A stretch of DNA of 34,467 nt from Gemmatimonadota bacterium (lineage in GTDB: Bacteria; Gemmatimonadota; Gemmatimonadetes; Gemmatimonadales; Gemmatimonadaceae). The notes under the pieces are model-generated. The model was not told the DNA's origin. It saw only the letters and a program-made list of their open reading frames with translations, and searched no databases. The translations under genes and the position numbers were made by a program. The stretch covers positions 1 through 34,467 of the forward strand of contig JAJTHG010000044.1 of NCBI GenBank assembly GCA_021298835.1. Direction: 5' to 3'. Positions 25,439 to 34,382 of the stretch are shown piece by piece (within the stretch, counting starts at the first letter, position 1; every line of letters begins with the position of its first letter).

Positions 25439-26529
25439 GCGGCGCGCGCCGACTCCGCCGCGGGAAGTACCAGCCGCGCGGTGACATGGCCGTCGTGTTC
25501 GGTAAGCGTGAGGGTCCCTCGTCCGGCATACAGGTGAGCGAGGCGCTCGCGGATGTTACGGAGGCCGATGCCCATGCCGTCGCGCCGCGACGACTGCAGG
25601 TGCCCGGAATTCACCACCTCCACGACGAGCAGGTCGCCGTCCCGGCGGGCGCGGATGATCAGCCGCAACGTGGTGTGAGGGGTCGCGAACCCGTGCGTCA
25701 GCGCATTCTCCACGAGCGGGTGCACGAGGAACCCCGGGAGCGCCGCTGCCGCCGCGTCGGGGGTGACGTCGAACTGCACGACCAGCGCCGACTCGTGCCG
25801 GACCTGCTCGACCGACAAGTAGGCCTCGACCGCCGCCAGTTCGTCGCGCAACGAGACGGCCTCGAGCGGACGCGAGACGAGCGTATGGCGGAGGAAGGCC
25901 GCGAGTTTCGTGATCATCTCCCGCGCCCGCCCGACGTCCTCGGCGATCAGGGCGCGGACCGAGTTCAGCGCGTTGAAGAGGAAATGCGGGTTGACCTGAT
26001 AGACGAGCATCTGGTAGCGCGCCTCGCTGGCCAGCCGTGCCGCGTGCAGGGCCTCCTGCTCGCGCGCCGAAGCCCGGCGCAGTTCGTTGATGCCGACGAA
26101 GAGGACCCCCCAGGCCAGCATGAGCCACATGTGGTCCAGCAGGCAGGGCACGAGGCAACTCTGCGAGAGCGGAGCCGAGCCGTCCGTACGCCAAGGATGG
26201 CTCGCGTACCGATAGGCGGGATACCAGATCATACCGGCCACCCCTGCCCCGACCACCGTCCCGACGACGAGGCGCCGGGGTCCCGTGCGCAGGTCGGGCA
26301 GCCGCAGCAGAGCGAGCGCGAGCAGGCTGCTCAACGCGAATGCGAAAGCGACCCGCACCACGCGGATCGGCAGTGTCGCGGCGAGGTCGGGGTCGCCGGG
26401 CTCGTGCGCCGCGAACGCGCTGAGGTAGTTCCCGGTCAGGTAGAGCGACCATCCCGCCGCCTGCGCCACCCAGAACCAGCGGTGGTGCCACGGAGCCGGC
26501 AGCGCGGCGATGCGGTCGGAGAAGCGCAC
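25435..26529 (-). CDS. LytS/YehU-type sensor histidine kinase
   Basis: The 364-residue protein starts at GTG 26529. Four membrane spans lie in the first 150 residues (about 18-40, 55-75, 87-105, 125-147). A short helical linker (REQEALHAARLASEARY) leads to the His_kinase motif VNPHFLFNALNSV with phosphoacceptor His182 and a degenerate HATPase domain (LVHPLVENALTHG N-box, then GMGIGLRNIRERL). It partners the LytTR regulator immediately downstream. It has no large periplasmic domain, so the signal is probably sensed within the membrane. Confidence 0.95.
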   Translation of the reverse strand: MRFSDRIAALPAPWHHRWFWVAQAAGWSLYLTGNYLSAFAAHEPGDPDLAATLPIRVVRVAFAFALSSLLALALLRLPDLRTGPRRLVVGTVVGAGVAGMIWYPAYRYASHPWRTDGSAPLSQSCLVPCLLDHMWLMLAWGVLFVGINELRRASAREQEALHAARLASEARYQMLVYQVNPHFLFNALNSVRALIAEDVGRAREMITKLAAFLRHTLVSRPLEAVSLRDELAAVEAYLSVEQVRHESALVVQFDVTPDAAAAALPGFLVHPLVENALTHGFATPHTTLRLIIRARRDGDLLVVEVVNSGHLQSSRRDGMGIGLRNIRERLAHLYAGRGTLTLTEHDGHVTARLVLPAAESARAA

Positions 26530-26786
26530 ACCGGCAAGCTACGCGGACGCCACCACGGACGGCACTCAGCGACGACGAACGGTCGCAGGAGACGACAGGC
26601 GGCGGGACTCTCCGACCGACGGCAGCGAACGAGTGGCGTCCTGCGACGTCACGCCATGCGACATGTCGGCCGTCCGCTCGTCGGCCGGCCACGCCGCTGG
26701 CCGCTGCCGTCAACCGTCGAACGCGGATCTGTGTCTCATCGGTGGCTCACCGTGACATCGTGTGGCAACCTCAACCCCACCATCCC

Positions 26787-28502
26787 ATGCGGCCCCTTCG
26801 GCTTCTGCTGCTCGCCCTCTCGCTCTCCCACGCGCCCGCGGACTTGCTGTCGCAAGCGCACGAGCACGCTGCTCCGATCCCGGCAGCGCGCTCCGGCGGC
26901 GCTCCGCCACCGGCGGTACCGTCCATCGCTTTGTTCGACAATCTGGGCACGCACGGCCGACCGCTGGGCAAGGTCAGCGCGCCGGTGCAACAGTGGTTCG
27001 ATCAGGGGCTGCGGCTGACCTGGGCCTTCGGGCATGGCGAGGCCGTGCGGAGCTTCAAGATGGGCATCGCCGCCGACTCGACGTGTGCGATGTGCTGGTG
27101 GGGCGTGGCGTGGGCCAGCGGCCCGTACCTCAATGATCCCGCCTCCGACAGCACCCGACTGGCCGAGGCGTACGTCGCGATCCGACGCGCGCAGACGCTC
27201 GCGGCGTCGGCACGCCCCGTTGATCGGGCCCTCATCGAGGCGATGGCCACCCGCTTCGTGCCCGTGCCGGACAGCGCACGCCGACGCGCGCTCGACACCG
27301 CCTACGCGCAGGCGATGGCGTCGGTCGCGGCGCGATTCCCCGAGGACGACGAGGTGCAGACCCTGCTGGGCGAGTCGCGGCTGATCCTCGCCGGATGGGA
27401 CGGGATGTACACCCGCGACCGCCGCCCGCTCCCGGGCGCGGCGGCGACGCTGGCACCGTTCGAGACGGTGCTCGCGCGGAACCTTGTGCACCCGGGCGCC
27501 TGTCACCTGTACATCCATGCGACCGAGGCCGGCCCCGAGCCGGGGAAGTCCGAGCCGTGCGCCGACCAGCTCGGCGTCAGGATGCCGGGCGCCAGCCACA
27601 TGCTCCACATGCCGTCGCACGTCTATCACCGCATCGGCCGTTGGGGGGACGCGGTGCGGGCGAACCAGCGGGCGGTCATCGCCGACCAGCACGGCCGGGC
27701 GGGCGGTGTCCCCGGCGTGTACCCCTGGCACAACGTGGCGATGCTGACCGGCGGCGCCGTGATGGACGGGCAGCGCGCGGTGGCGCTCGACGCCCTGCGG
27801 GCGCTGGCGCCCCAATCCGAGTCGGCTCAGGCGACGTTGATGGTGGCGCTCGCTCGCTTCGGCCAGTGGAGCGAGATCCGCGGGATGAGTCCGCGCACCG
27901 GCTCACCTGTCATCACGGCGTGGTCGGCGGCGGCACGCGGCCTCGCGTTGCTCGACGCGGCACAGCCCGAACCGGCGCGCCGGCAGCTCGACCTGGCCGA
28001 TGCGATGCTGGACGCCGCGCGGCGTGCGGCCCCCTCGGCGACCACCGGGGACGACTCGTCGGCGGCCGCGCGCGCGGCGGACCAGCAGCACCGGATCATG
28101 ATCGCCCGCGGCGTGCTGGCGGGCGAGCTGCTGGCGGCACGTGGCAAGGTGGACAGCGCCGTCGCGGCCCTCGAAGCGGCGATCGCGAGCGAAGACGCCT
28201 TGGGGTACGAGGAACACGATTCGTGGTTTCTGCCTCCGCGCCACGTCCTGGCGGGGGTGCTGCTCGATGCCGGTCGTGCGCCCGACGCCGAGCGCGTCCT
28301 GCGCGCCGACCTCGTCAAGCGCCCGCGCAATGGCTGGGCCCTGCGCGGGTTGCAGCAGGCGCTCGCGGCGCAAGGAAAGGCCACCGACGCCGCCCGCGTG
28401 CAGCGGGAGTTCGAGGCCGCGTGGGCGCGCGCCGACACGTGGTTGCCGGGGCCGCGACTCCGGCCCGGGAGTCCGGTGGCACCGCGCTCACCCGGCACGT
28501 GA
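26787..28502 (+). CDS. Large exported TPR-like protein
   Basis: A 571-residue protein starting at ATG 26787, where the signal peptide begins (RPLRLLLLALSLSHAPA); an upstream GTG in frame at 26742 is less likely. The mature part is mainly helical with TPR-like pairs: FGHGEAVRSFKMGIA followed by a CAMCWWG motif, MPSHVYHRIGRWGDAV, and ALEAAIASEDALGYEE near the end. The same CxxCWWG arrangement recurs in a widespread family of exported TPR proteins without known function, as I recall; the two Cys could be redox-active or could bind a cofactor. It diverges from the histidine kinase gene across a 257-base gap and ends in a hairpin. Confidence 0.85.
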   Translation: MRPLRLLLLALSLSHAPADLLSQAHEHAAPIPAARSGGAPPPAVPSIALFDNLGTHGRPLGKVSAPVQQWFDQGLRLTWAFGHGEAVRSFKMGIAADSTCAMCWWGVAWASGPYLNDPASDSTRLAEAYVAIRRAQTLAASARPVDRALIEAMATRFVPVPDSARRRALDTAYAQAMASVAARFPEDDEVQTLLGESRLILAGWDGMYTRDRRPLPGAAATLAPFETVLARNLVHPGACHLYIHATEAGPEPGKSEPCADQLGVRMPGASHMLHMPSHVYHRIGRWGDAVRANQRAVIADQHGRAGGVPGVYPWHNVAMLTGGAVMDGQRAVALDALRALAPQSESAQATLMVALARFGQWSEIRGMSPRTGSPVITAWSAAARGLALLDAAQPEPARRQLDLADAMLDAARRAAPSATTGDDSSAAARAADQQHRIMIARGVLAGELLAARGKVDSAVAALEAAIASEDALGYEEHDSWFLPPRHVLAGVLLDAGRAPDAERVLRADLVKRPRNGWALRGLQQALAAQGKATDAARVQREFEAAWARADTWLPGPRLRPGSPVAPRSPGT

Positions 28503-28542
28503 TCGCGGGGGCGTGCCCCGCGATCGCGGCCGAACGGCCGCG
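28501..28542. terminator. Two consecutive perfect hairpins between convergent genes
   Basis: GATCGCGGGG (28501-28510) pairs exactly with CCCCGCGATC (28516-28525) across a five-base loop. It overlaps the TPR gene stop codon. It is followed by CGCGGCCG (28525-28532) pairing with CGGCCGCG (28535-28542). The lipoprotein gene ends at 28611 from the other side, so this is a bidirectional termination zone. Confidence 0.65.
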
Positions 28543-28610
28543 TCGGGGAAACGCTCATCATGTCGAGGCGTCGGGTCGCCGGTTGCGCGGCGGCCCGACG
28601 CAGTCGGAGC

Positions 28611-29468
28611 TCAGCGCGTGCGCACCAGCGTGCGCTCGTCATACCGACCGACGGAGAAGTAGCCGCTGGGTCTCCGGGCCGGCGTCGTGCGGGCGCGCAC
28701 GTTTCCCTTGACGCTGGCCGGAAGCTGCGAGAACGGCCATCCGTCCCGGGCCAGCTGGTCGTTGAGCATCACGAAGAAGTCGAACGTCGTGCGCGAGATC
28801 CCCTGCTGGCGCACCCGCACCGTGGCACCGAGCGGAATGGCGACGCTATGGAACGGCGCGAAGCCGCTCACGGCGCTCCCTTCGATGCCGATGTCCGAGG
28901 CGATCGGGCGAAACCGCAAGGAGGCGGTCGGGCCGCGCAGGCGGACCCCGTCCACCCACTGGTCCCAGAGATAGCGATCGGGACGCCCGGGGACGTCGCG
29001 GAAGCTGAGCGTGGCCAGTCGCTCGTTCGGGGACGCGGCGAGCGGGGTGAAGTAGAGCGAGTCGATCGGCGCAACGTCCGCGGCCGTGTCCACGGCAACG
29101 AACTCCTCGCCGCCCCAGCTGATCTCGAGCGAGTACACCCGGTCGGGCACGACCGTGAGCGGCGCCCCGACGTACTCGCCCGCTGCACCGGCGACCAGCA
29201 ATATCGGCGGGCCCGTGCCGTCGCGCAGCAGCACGACGGCCCCCGTCACGGGCGTCGCCGGCCGGTCCTCGAAATAGGGCTGCGTCGTCGAGATCCGGAT
29301 GCGGGGGATGTCCGGTGCCCCGTTGCGCGGGGACTCGATGCGCCCCTCCACGACGAGGCGAGGGGACTCTGCCGGCACCTCGATGGGCACCACGCGCTCG
29401 CAGGCCCCCAGAAAGGACAGGCACAGGCAGGCGCCGGCGAGGGCGGCGACGTCGGAACGCGCACGCAT
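28611..29468 (-). CDS. DUF4249-type outer-membrane lipoprotein
   Basis: The 285-residue protein has a lipoprotein signal with lipobox LGAC (Cys23) and starts two bases after the receptor stop. The mature part begins ERVVPIEVPAESPRLVVEGRI, followed by beta-rich segments (VTGAVVLLRDG, VYSLEISWGG, FFVMLNDQLARDG) and the near-terminal ASVKGNVRAR. These fit the DUF4249 family, which accompanies TonB receptors of Bacteroidetes-type uptake systems. It probably sits in the outer membrane as an accessory to the neighbouring receptor. Confidence 0.85.
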   Translation of the reverse strand: MRARSDVAALAGACLCLSFLGACERVVPIEVPAESPRLVVEGRIESPRNGAPDIPRIRISTTQPYFEDRPATPVTGAVVLLRDGTGPPILLVAGAAGEYVGAPLTVVPDRVYSLEISWGGEEFVAVDTAADVAPIDSLYFTPLAASPNERLATLSFRDVPGRPDRYLWDQWVDGVRLRGPTASLRFRPIASDIGIEGSAVSGFAPFHSVAIPLGATVRVRQQGISRTTFDFFVMLNDQLARDGWPFSQLPASVKGNVRARTTPARRPSGYFSVGRYDERTLVRTR

Positions 29469-29470
29469 GG

Positions 29471-32260
29471 TCAGAAGCGGATCGTCCAGGAGAGACTCGG
29501 CATGATGCCGAAGATCGCGGTCTGCACCGCCTCCGTTCGCAGGGGATCCGTGCGACTCTCGCGGAAGAACAGCGACTGGGCGTTGAACCGGTTGTAGGCA
29601 TTCACGACGCCAAGGGTCAGCTCGGTACGAGGGGTCGTGCGCGTCAGCGTCAGGTCGAGCCGATGATAGGGCGGCAGCCGGCCCCCGTTCCGCAGGCCGT
29701 ACTCGGGGACGATGATCCCATCGAGCGTATAGCGCGAAACCGGCAGGGAGGTGGGAAGTCCGCTCGCGAAGACGAAGGTGCCGCCGAGCGACCAGCGGCC
29801 ATCGAGGGACCGGACCAGCACCACCGAGAGGTCATGCCGCTTGTCCGTCGGCATCGGCATCCAGGCACCGCCGTTGATCCCGAGCCCGGGACCAACCGAG
29901 AAGCGCTGCTCGCTGCGGCCGAGGGTGTAGCTGATCCAGCCGTTCGTGCGCCCGGTGCGCCGGCGCAGGAACAGCTCCAGACCGTAGGCGCGCCCGTCTC
30001 CCTGCACGAAGGCGGTCTCGAGGCGCGGGTTGAGGACGAGATCCTGCCCCTCGGCGAAATCCACGACGTTCGCGAGCCGGCGCCAGTAGAGCTCGGCGGT
30101 CGCCTCCCAGATCCCGCTGCCGGAGACGCCCGCCCAGCCCAGCGCGAATTGGTCACCGACCAGCGGCGCGAGCGTTGGACCGAAGGGCTCCCAGACGTCG
30201 GTCGGGATCGGCGTGTTCGTGCGCGACGCCAGCATGAGGAACTGCCGGGTCCTCGCCCAACTGGCCTTGAGACTCGACGAGGCCCCCAGACTGACGCGTA
30301 CCGCGGCCCGCGGCTCGAATCCGCCGCCGGCGGCGAGGCGCGCCCCGGCGCCGACGGCCACGCTGTCGCGCAGCCGGCCGGGGACGAAGCGGCCGGTGCC
30401 GGTGTCGAAGACGACCGCAGCATCCCCGTCGTAGCGATACAGCAACTGCGGCCCGAGGCGCCGGGCCCACGCATGCCGCACGCCGAACGAAGCGCCCACC
30501 CGGTCGCCGAGCTCCATGTCGTACCCGACATATGCTGCCGCCGTGGCGAGGCGGCGGGCGGGAACGCGTACCGGGGTCAAGGGCCCGCGTTCGGCCGACG
30601 ACTCGGCCGAGACGAGGTCCCCGGGCCGGATGACTGTACCGGCGGCCTCGCCGCCGAACTCGATCCGCTGACGCGGGTCGAGCTGCCATTGCTCGTCCAC
30701 ACGGGCCTCCGTGGTCGCGATGCGGGACGTCCAGCGCGCACGCGTCGCGAACGCCGAGAGTCCGATCGCATAGCGATAGTCGCTCGACGACAGCGTGAGC
30801 TTGTGGAACAGCCGGTTCGCGACGAACTGGTTCCAGCGGACCGTGCCGGTCACGTTACCCCAGGCGCTCGCGACCCCCGGGAAGCTGTGGTGGTCGCGAC
30901 CGGCGTAGCCGGACGCGAAGAGCGATCCGGTCCGCCCCACGGCCCGCGACCACTTCGCGTTGACGTCGTAGAAGTAGGCGGTGACGTCGCGCATCGCCGG
31001 GTCGGGGGAAAAGCGCAGGAAGACGTCGGCGTACGTCCGGCGTCCGGCGACGAGGAACGATCCCCCCATCCCGGGCATCGGCCCCTCGAGCATGAGCCGG
31101 CTCGCCAGGATTCCCGCGGACGCGGTCCCCCCGAAACGGCTCGCGTTGCCCTCGCGCTGGCGGACGTCCAGAACGGAGCTCAGCCGGCCGCCGTACCGCG
31201 CCGGGATCGCCCCCTTGTGCAAGGTGACGTCGGCTACCGCATCGGTGTTGAAGACAGAGAGGAATCCGAAGCCGTGGGTCGGGTTGTACACGGTCGCGCC
31301 GTCGAGCAGGACGAGGTTCTGGTCGCCGCCACCACCGCGGACCGAGAAGACGGTGGTGAAGTCGCTGGTGCGCGAGACCCCGGGCAGGAGCATGAGACTG
31401 CGGATGGGATCCACCTCGCCCAACAGGGCGGGCGCACTCTTTATGACGTCGAGGTCGAGGCGCGCCACGCTCATGCTCGGCGACCGCAGGTCCACGTCCG
31501 GCTCAGCGGCATCCGCAAGCACGCTCGCCCGCTCGAGCTGCACCGGGCGCGGCGCAATCGCGACGTCGAGCGTGGTGGAGGCGGTGAGGTCCACCACCGT
31601 GTCGAGCGGGATGAAGCCGATGGCGGCGACGCGGAGGCGGTGCCGCCCCGGGGACAGGAACAGCGTGTAGCGCCCGTCCGCGTTCGACTGCGTGCGGACG
31701 CTGTCGCCGTCGGCCGTGAGCCGCGCATAGCGGACGACGTCGCGGGTGTCCTGATGGCGCACATAGCCGCTGAGCCGGAACCGCGGAGGCACGGCCGACG
31801 CGGCCGGCGGCGGCACGCGCCGAACCACCACCGCGCCCGTCGCATCCGCCATGGCCGTGAATCCGGTGCCCTGCAGCAGGCGCACGAGGTGCCGCGCTGC
31901 GGACATCGTGTCGAGGGCGACGCGCACCCGGCGGACGCGATCCACGTCTTCCCCGTAGGCGAGCGCCAGCCCGGCGCGGGCCCGCAGGGCGTCGAGCGCG
32001 TCGGAGAGCGGAATGCCGTCGGCACCGAACGCGATGCGCACGCCGAGGGGAGACGGCAACGGCGCTCCCTTCGCGGCGACCTCGAGCCATTCCGTCACCG
32101 CGCGATAGCCACTCTGCGCCCGGACGGGTCGGGCCAGCACAGCGGTCGCGAGCACAGCGGTCGCGAGCACAGCGGTCGCGAGCACAGCGGTCGCGAGCAC
32201 AGCGGTCGCGAGCACGGTGGCCAGCGACGCGCCGGCCACCCATCCCCGGCAGGTGGTCAT
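29471..32260 (-). CDS. FecA-like TonB-dependent receptor with STN domain
   Basis: The 929-residue protein starts at ATG 32260, whose first base is the last base of the FecR stop (TGATG). The signal peptide is built from five ATAVL repeats (residues 18-42) and is cleaved near VRA (46-48). An STN domain follows (about 72-130, IPLSDALDALRARAGLALAY), the part that signals to FecR. Next come a carboxypeptidase-regulatory-like domain (about 145-230), a plug (RSLMLLPGVS, FSVRGGGGDQNLVLLDG, RYGGRLSSVLDVRQ) and a barrel ending in TIRF. Substrate is unknown. DUF4249 context favours an organic substrate; STN with ECF/FecR favours substrate-induced expression. Confidence 0.94.
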   Translation of the reverse strand: MTTCRGWVAGASLATVLATAVLATAVLATAVLATAVLATAVLARPVRAQSGYRAVTEWLEVAAKGAPLPSPLGVRIAFGADGIPLSDALDALRARAGLALAYGEDVDRVRRVRVALDTMSAARHLVRLLQGTGFTAMADATGAVVVRRVPPPAASAVPPRFRLSGYVRHQDTRDVVRYARLTADGDSVRTQSNADGRYTLFLSPGRHRLRVAAIGFIPLDTVVDLTASTTLDVAIAPRPVQLERASVLADAAEPDVDLRSPSMSVARLDLDVIKSAPALLGEVDPIRSLMLLPGVSRTSDFTTVFSVRGGGGDQNLVLLDGATVYNPTHGFGFLSVFNTDAVADVTLHKGAIPARYGGRLSSVLDVRQREGNASRFGGTASAGILASRLMLEGPMPGMGGSFLVAGRRTYADVFLRFSPDPAMRDVTAYFYDVNAKWSRAVGRTGSLFASGYAGRDHHSFPGVASAWGNVTGTVRWNQFVANRLFHKLTLSSSDYRYAIGLSAFATRARWTSRIATTEARVDEQWQLDPRQRIEFGGEAAGTVIRPGDLVSAESSAERGPLTPVRVPARRLATAAAYVGYDMELGDRVGASFGVRHAWARRLGPQLLYRYDGDAAVVFDTGTGRFVPGRLRDSVAVGAGARLAAGGGFEPRAAVRVSLGASSSLKASWARTRQFLMLASRTNTPIPTDVWEPFGPTLAPLVGDQFALGWAGVSGSGIWEATAELYWRRLANVVDFAEGQDLVLNPRLETAFVQGDGRAYGLELFLRRRTGRTNGWISYTLGRSEQRFSVGPGLGINGGAWMPMPTDKRHDLSVVLVRSLDGRWSLGGTFVFASGLPTSLPVSRYTLDGIIVPEYGLRNGGRLPPYHRLDLTLTRTTPRTELTLGVVNAYNRFNAQSLFFRESRTDPLRTEAVQTAIFGIMPSLSWTIRF
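32136..32210. repeat. 15-bp tandem repeat, five perfect copies, in a signal-peptide coding region
   Basis: AGCACAGCGGTCGCG on the plus strand repeats exactly five times at 32136-32210. On the minus strand it encodes ATAVL five times in the hydrophobic core of the TonB receptor signal peptide. All copies are identical, which points to recent expansion or ongoing slippage. The 15-bp unit keeps the frame. Confidence 0.97.
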
Positions 32261-33351
32261 CAGCGGGCGATGCGGATGGTGTCGCCGCGTTCGGTCAACG
32301 ACGCGCCGAGCGCAGCCGCCATGGCGGAGGCCGCCGCCTCGACCGAGGTGATCGGCTGATCGAGCGTGACACGCCGATCGGCGAGCGCGGCGTCCGCGAC
32401 GAACACCGGACGACCGAACCAACGGGACAGGGCCACGGCGACGTCCCGAGCACGCTCCCGGCGGAAGACGAGACGGTCGCGTGTCCAGCCGAACCAGGCC
32501 TCGGCCTCTTGCCCGGACCGCAACGCGATCTCACCGGATCTGGAGACCTCCGCGATCTGCCCTCTGATGAGCCGAACGGCCTCCGCACCGGCGGGGGCCG
32601 TGATCGAGCGCACCCCGACCTCTCCCTCCGCCACGACGATCCGGACGCGGGGATCCTCGGGGTACGCGCGCACCGAGAAGACCGTGCCGAGATCCTCCGC
32701 CACCATGCCACCCGCCGTGACGCGGAAGGGCCGGCTCGCATCGTGCCGCACCGTGAAGAGGGCCTCGCCGGAGAGGCGCACGCGGCGCGATGCATCTGCC
32801 GTGAACCCGAGCCGGCGACGCATCGCGGCGACAGGCGACGGCAGCACCACGTCAATCCGGGTGCCGGGATGCAGGTCGGCGCGCGTGCCGTCGGGAAGGA
32901 ATACCGTCACGCGCTCGCCCACCGGCGCGGTGTAGGCCCGGTGACGGTCGGGCAGCACGTCGAGGCCGACGACGGCCAGGAGGACGGCCGCCGCCAGCGC
33001 GGTTGCCCTCGCCATGGCGCGCGGCCAGCGAGGCCCCGCCGCGAAGGCCGCTCGACGCGTCACCTCGGCGCCGTCGGTCGCAGGCGCGGACGCGGACGCC
33101 GCCATCCGCGAGCGCATGCGACGCCACCCGGCGTCGGACTGCGCAGCGCGAACCTCATGCTGTGCGCGCGCCGCCGCTGCGAGGTCGCCCGTCAGCTCCC
33201 AGATCCGCCTCGCGGACGAGACGGCAGCCGCCCGGCGCGGGTCCTCATGCATCCACGCGTCCGTGGCGCGCGCGTCCGTCGGAGAGTCGTCGCCCGCCAC
33301 GTGGCGAGCGATGCGCGCCCAATCAGCTGGCGTCGGTTGATCGGCCGTCAT
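32260..33351 (-). CDS. FecR-family anti-sigma regulator
   Basis: The 363-residue protein starts with MTADQPTPADWARIARHVAG, the usual N-terminal cytoplasmic helix set (AWMHEDPRRAAAV). One membrane span follows (about 114-130, ALAAAVLLAVVGLDV) and then the FecR domain (VGERVTVFLPDGTRADLHPGT, LSGEALFTVRHDASRPFRV, GTVFSVRAYPEDPRVRIVV). A C-terminal STN-like segment (RDVAVALSRWFGRPVFV) closes it. It holds the ECF sigma factor in check until the receptor STN domain signals. Its ATG overlaps the sigma stop by four bases (ATGA) and its stop overlaps the receptor start by one base. Confidence 0.95.
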   Translation of the reverse strand: MTADQPTPADWARIARHVAGDDSPTDARATDAWMHEDPRRAAAVSSARRIWELTGDLAAAARAQHEVRAAQSDAGWRRMRSRMAASASAPATDGAEVTRRAAFAAGPRWPRAMARATALAAAVLLAVVGLDVLPDRHRAYTAPVGERVTVFLPDGTRADLHPGTRIDVVLPSPVAAMRRRLGFTADASRRVRLSGEALFTVRHDASRPFRVTAGGMVAEDLGTVFSVRAYPEDPRVRIVVAEGEVGVRSITAPAGAEAVRLIRGQIAEVSRSGEIALRSGQEAEAWFGWTRDRLVFRRERARDVAVALSRWFGRPVFVADAALADRRVTLDQPITSVEAAASAMAAALGASLTERGDTIRIAR

Positions 33352-33923
33352 CGGGAGAGGAGGGGTTCGAGGGCGAGTCGGAGACGGCGGAGGGCCTTGC
33401 CCATCTGCGCCTCGACCGTCTTCACGGCGATGCCGAGCGCCTCGGCTGTCTCGGCGTAGGTCAGGCCCTCGCGGCGCACGAGCAGGAACACCTGCCGACA
33501 GCGCGGCGGCAGGTCGTCCAGGGCCTTCGCGACGGCGGCGGACTGTTCACGCGCATGCGCGGGCGTATCGGTGGCCGCAGGGGCCGCGTACCACAGCTGC
33601 TCCACCCATCCGGCGAACCGGGAGGCCACTTGCGACCGGCGCACCGCGCTGGCGGCCGCGAACCGGACCGCCGCCAGCAGGTAGGGCCTGATGCGCAAGG
33701 CGGGATCCAGCGTGTGCCGGCGCGCCCAGAGGCCGAAGAGGACATCGTGTGCCACGTCGTCGGCGATCGCGGGATTGGCGAGATGGGCAGCCACCGCTGC
33801 GAGGCGCGGGCATTCGCTGCGATAGATGTACTCGAAGGCCGCTTCGTCGTCGCGCCGAAGACGGGCGACGAGTTCGGCATCGTCGGACGGCACCCAGTGT
33901 TGGACGCGGGGATCGGATGGCAT
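33348..33923 (-). CDS. ECF-type RNA polymerase sigma factor
   Basis: The 191-residue protein has region 2 (EAAFEYIYRSECPRLAAVA, IADDVAHDVLFGLWARR) and region 4 (LDDLPPRCRQVFLLVRREG, YAETAEALGIAVKTVEAQM). The start chosen is ATG 33923; ATG 33947, eight codons upstream, is equally possible and neither has a clear ribosome-binding site. It should direct transcription of the fecR-receptor-lipoprotein genes with which it overlaps. The open frame continues upstream to the window edge, but there it only reads through tandem repeat and low-complexity sequence. Confidence 0.93.
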   Translation of the reverse strand: MPSDPRVQHWVPSDDAELVARLRRDDEAAFEYIYRSECPRLAAVAAHLANPAIADDVAHDVLFGLWARRHTLDPALRIRPYLLAAVRFAAASAVRRSQVASRFAGWVEQLWYAAPAATDTPAHAREQSAAVAKALDDLPPRCRQVFLLVRREGLTYAETAEALGIAVKTVEAQMGKALRRLRLALEPLLSR

Positions 33924-33947
33924 GATCCGAGTATCGGGACGTGACAT

Positions 33948-34382
33948 CGGCACGCTTGAAGGTCGCGCGACCGGCGGCGAGCCCCTACGCACCCCCCCGC
34001 GCGGCGCACGTACGGTCGCTCGACTCCATCGCAACGGCCGAGATGGCGGCTCGCCGAGCGCGGCCTGCCGTCGCCGGCCGACGGCGTGGGGCGGTGGCGC
34101 CCGACAGTGGCAAGGTGGTGCCCCCCGATACCGCTGTACGAACAGATGTGGCACACCTCGGGGCTCCCCAGCAACGCCGGGGCTCACCGCGCCGGTCACG
34201 GGCGGCGCCCCGCAGGCGCTGCCGTACCGCGGCGCGCTCGGCGGCCGCGAACGCAGCACCCCCGCGGAGGGTGTCGTCGGGGACGTCAGACGCCCGGGGG
34301 CCGGCATTATGCGATTGCGCGTGGACGTCGGGTGCGACATTTTTCCGAACTCGGCGCGGTCGTGGCGCGGGACGTTCGGGTA
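33948..34382. other. Intergenic region upstream of the sigma factor
   Basis: About 435 bases without a convincing gene on either strand. It should carry the promoter of the sigma-fecR-receptor operon, reading left. Open frames here have no family resemblance. An AT-richer patch (34303-34350, including GACATTTTTCC) lies near the array at the window end. Confidence 0.5.
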
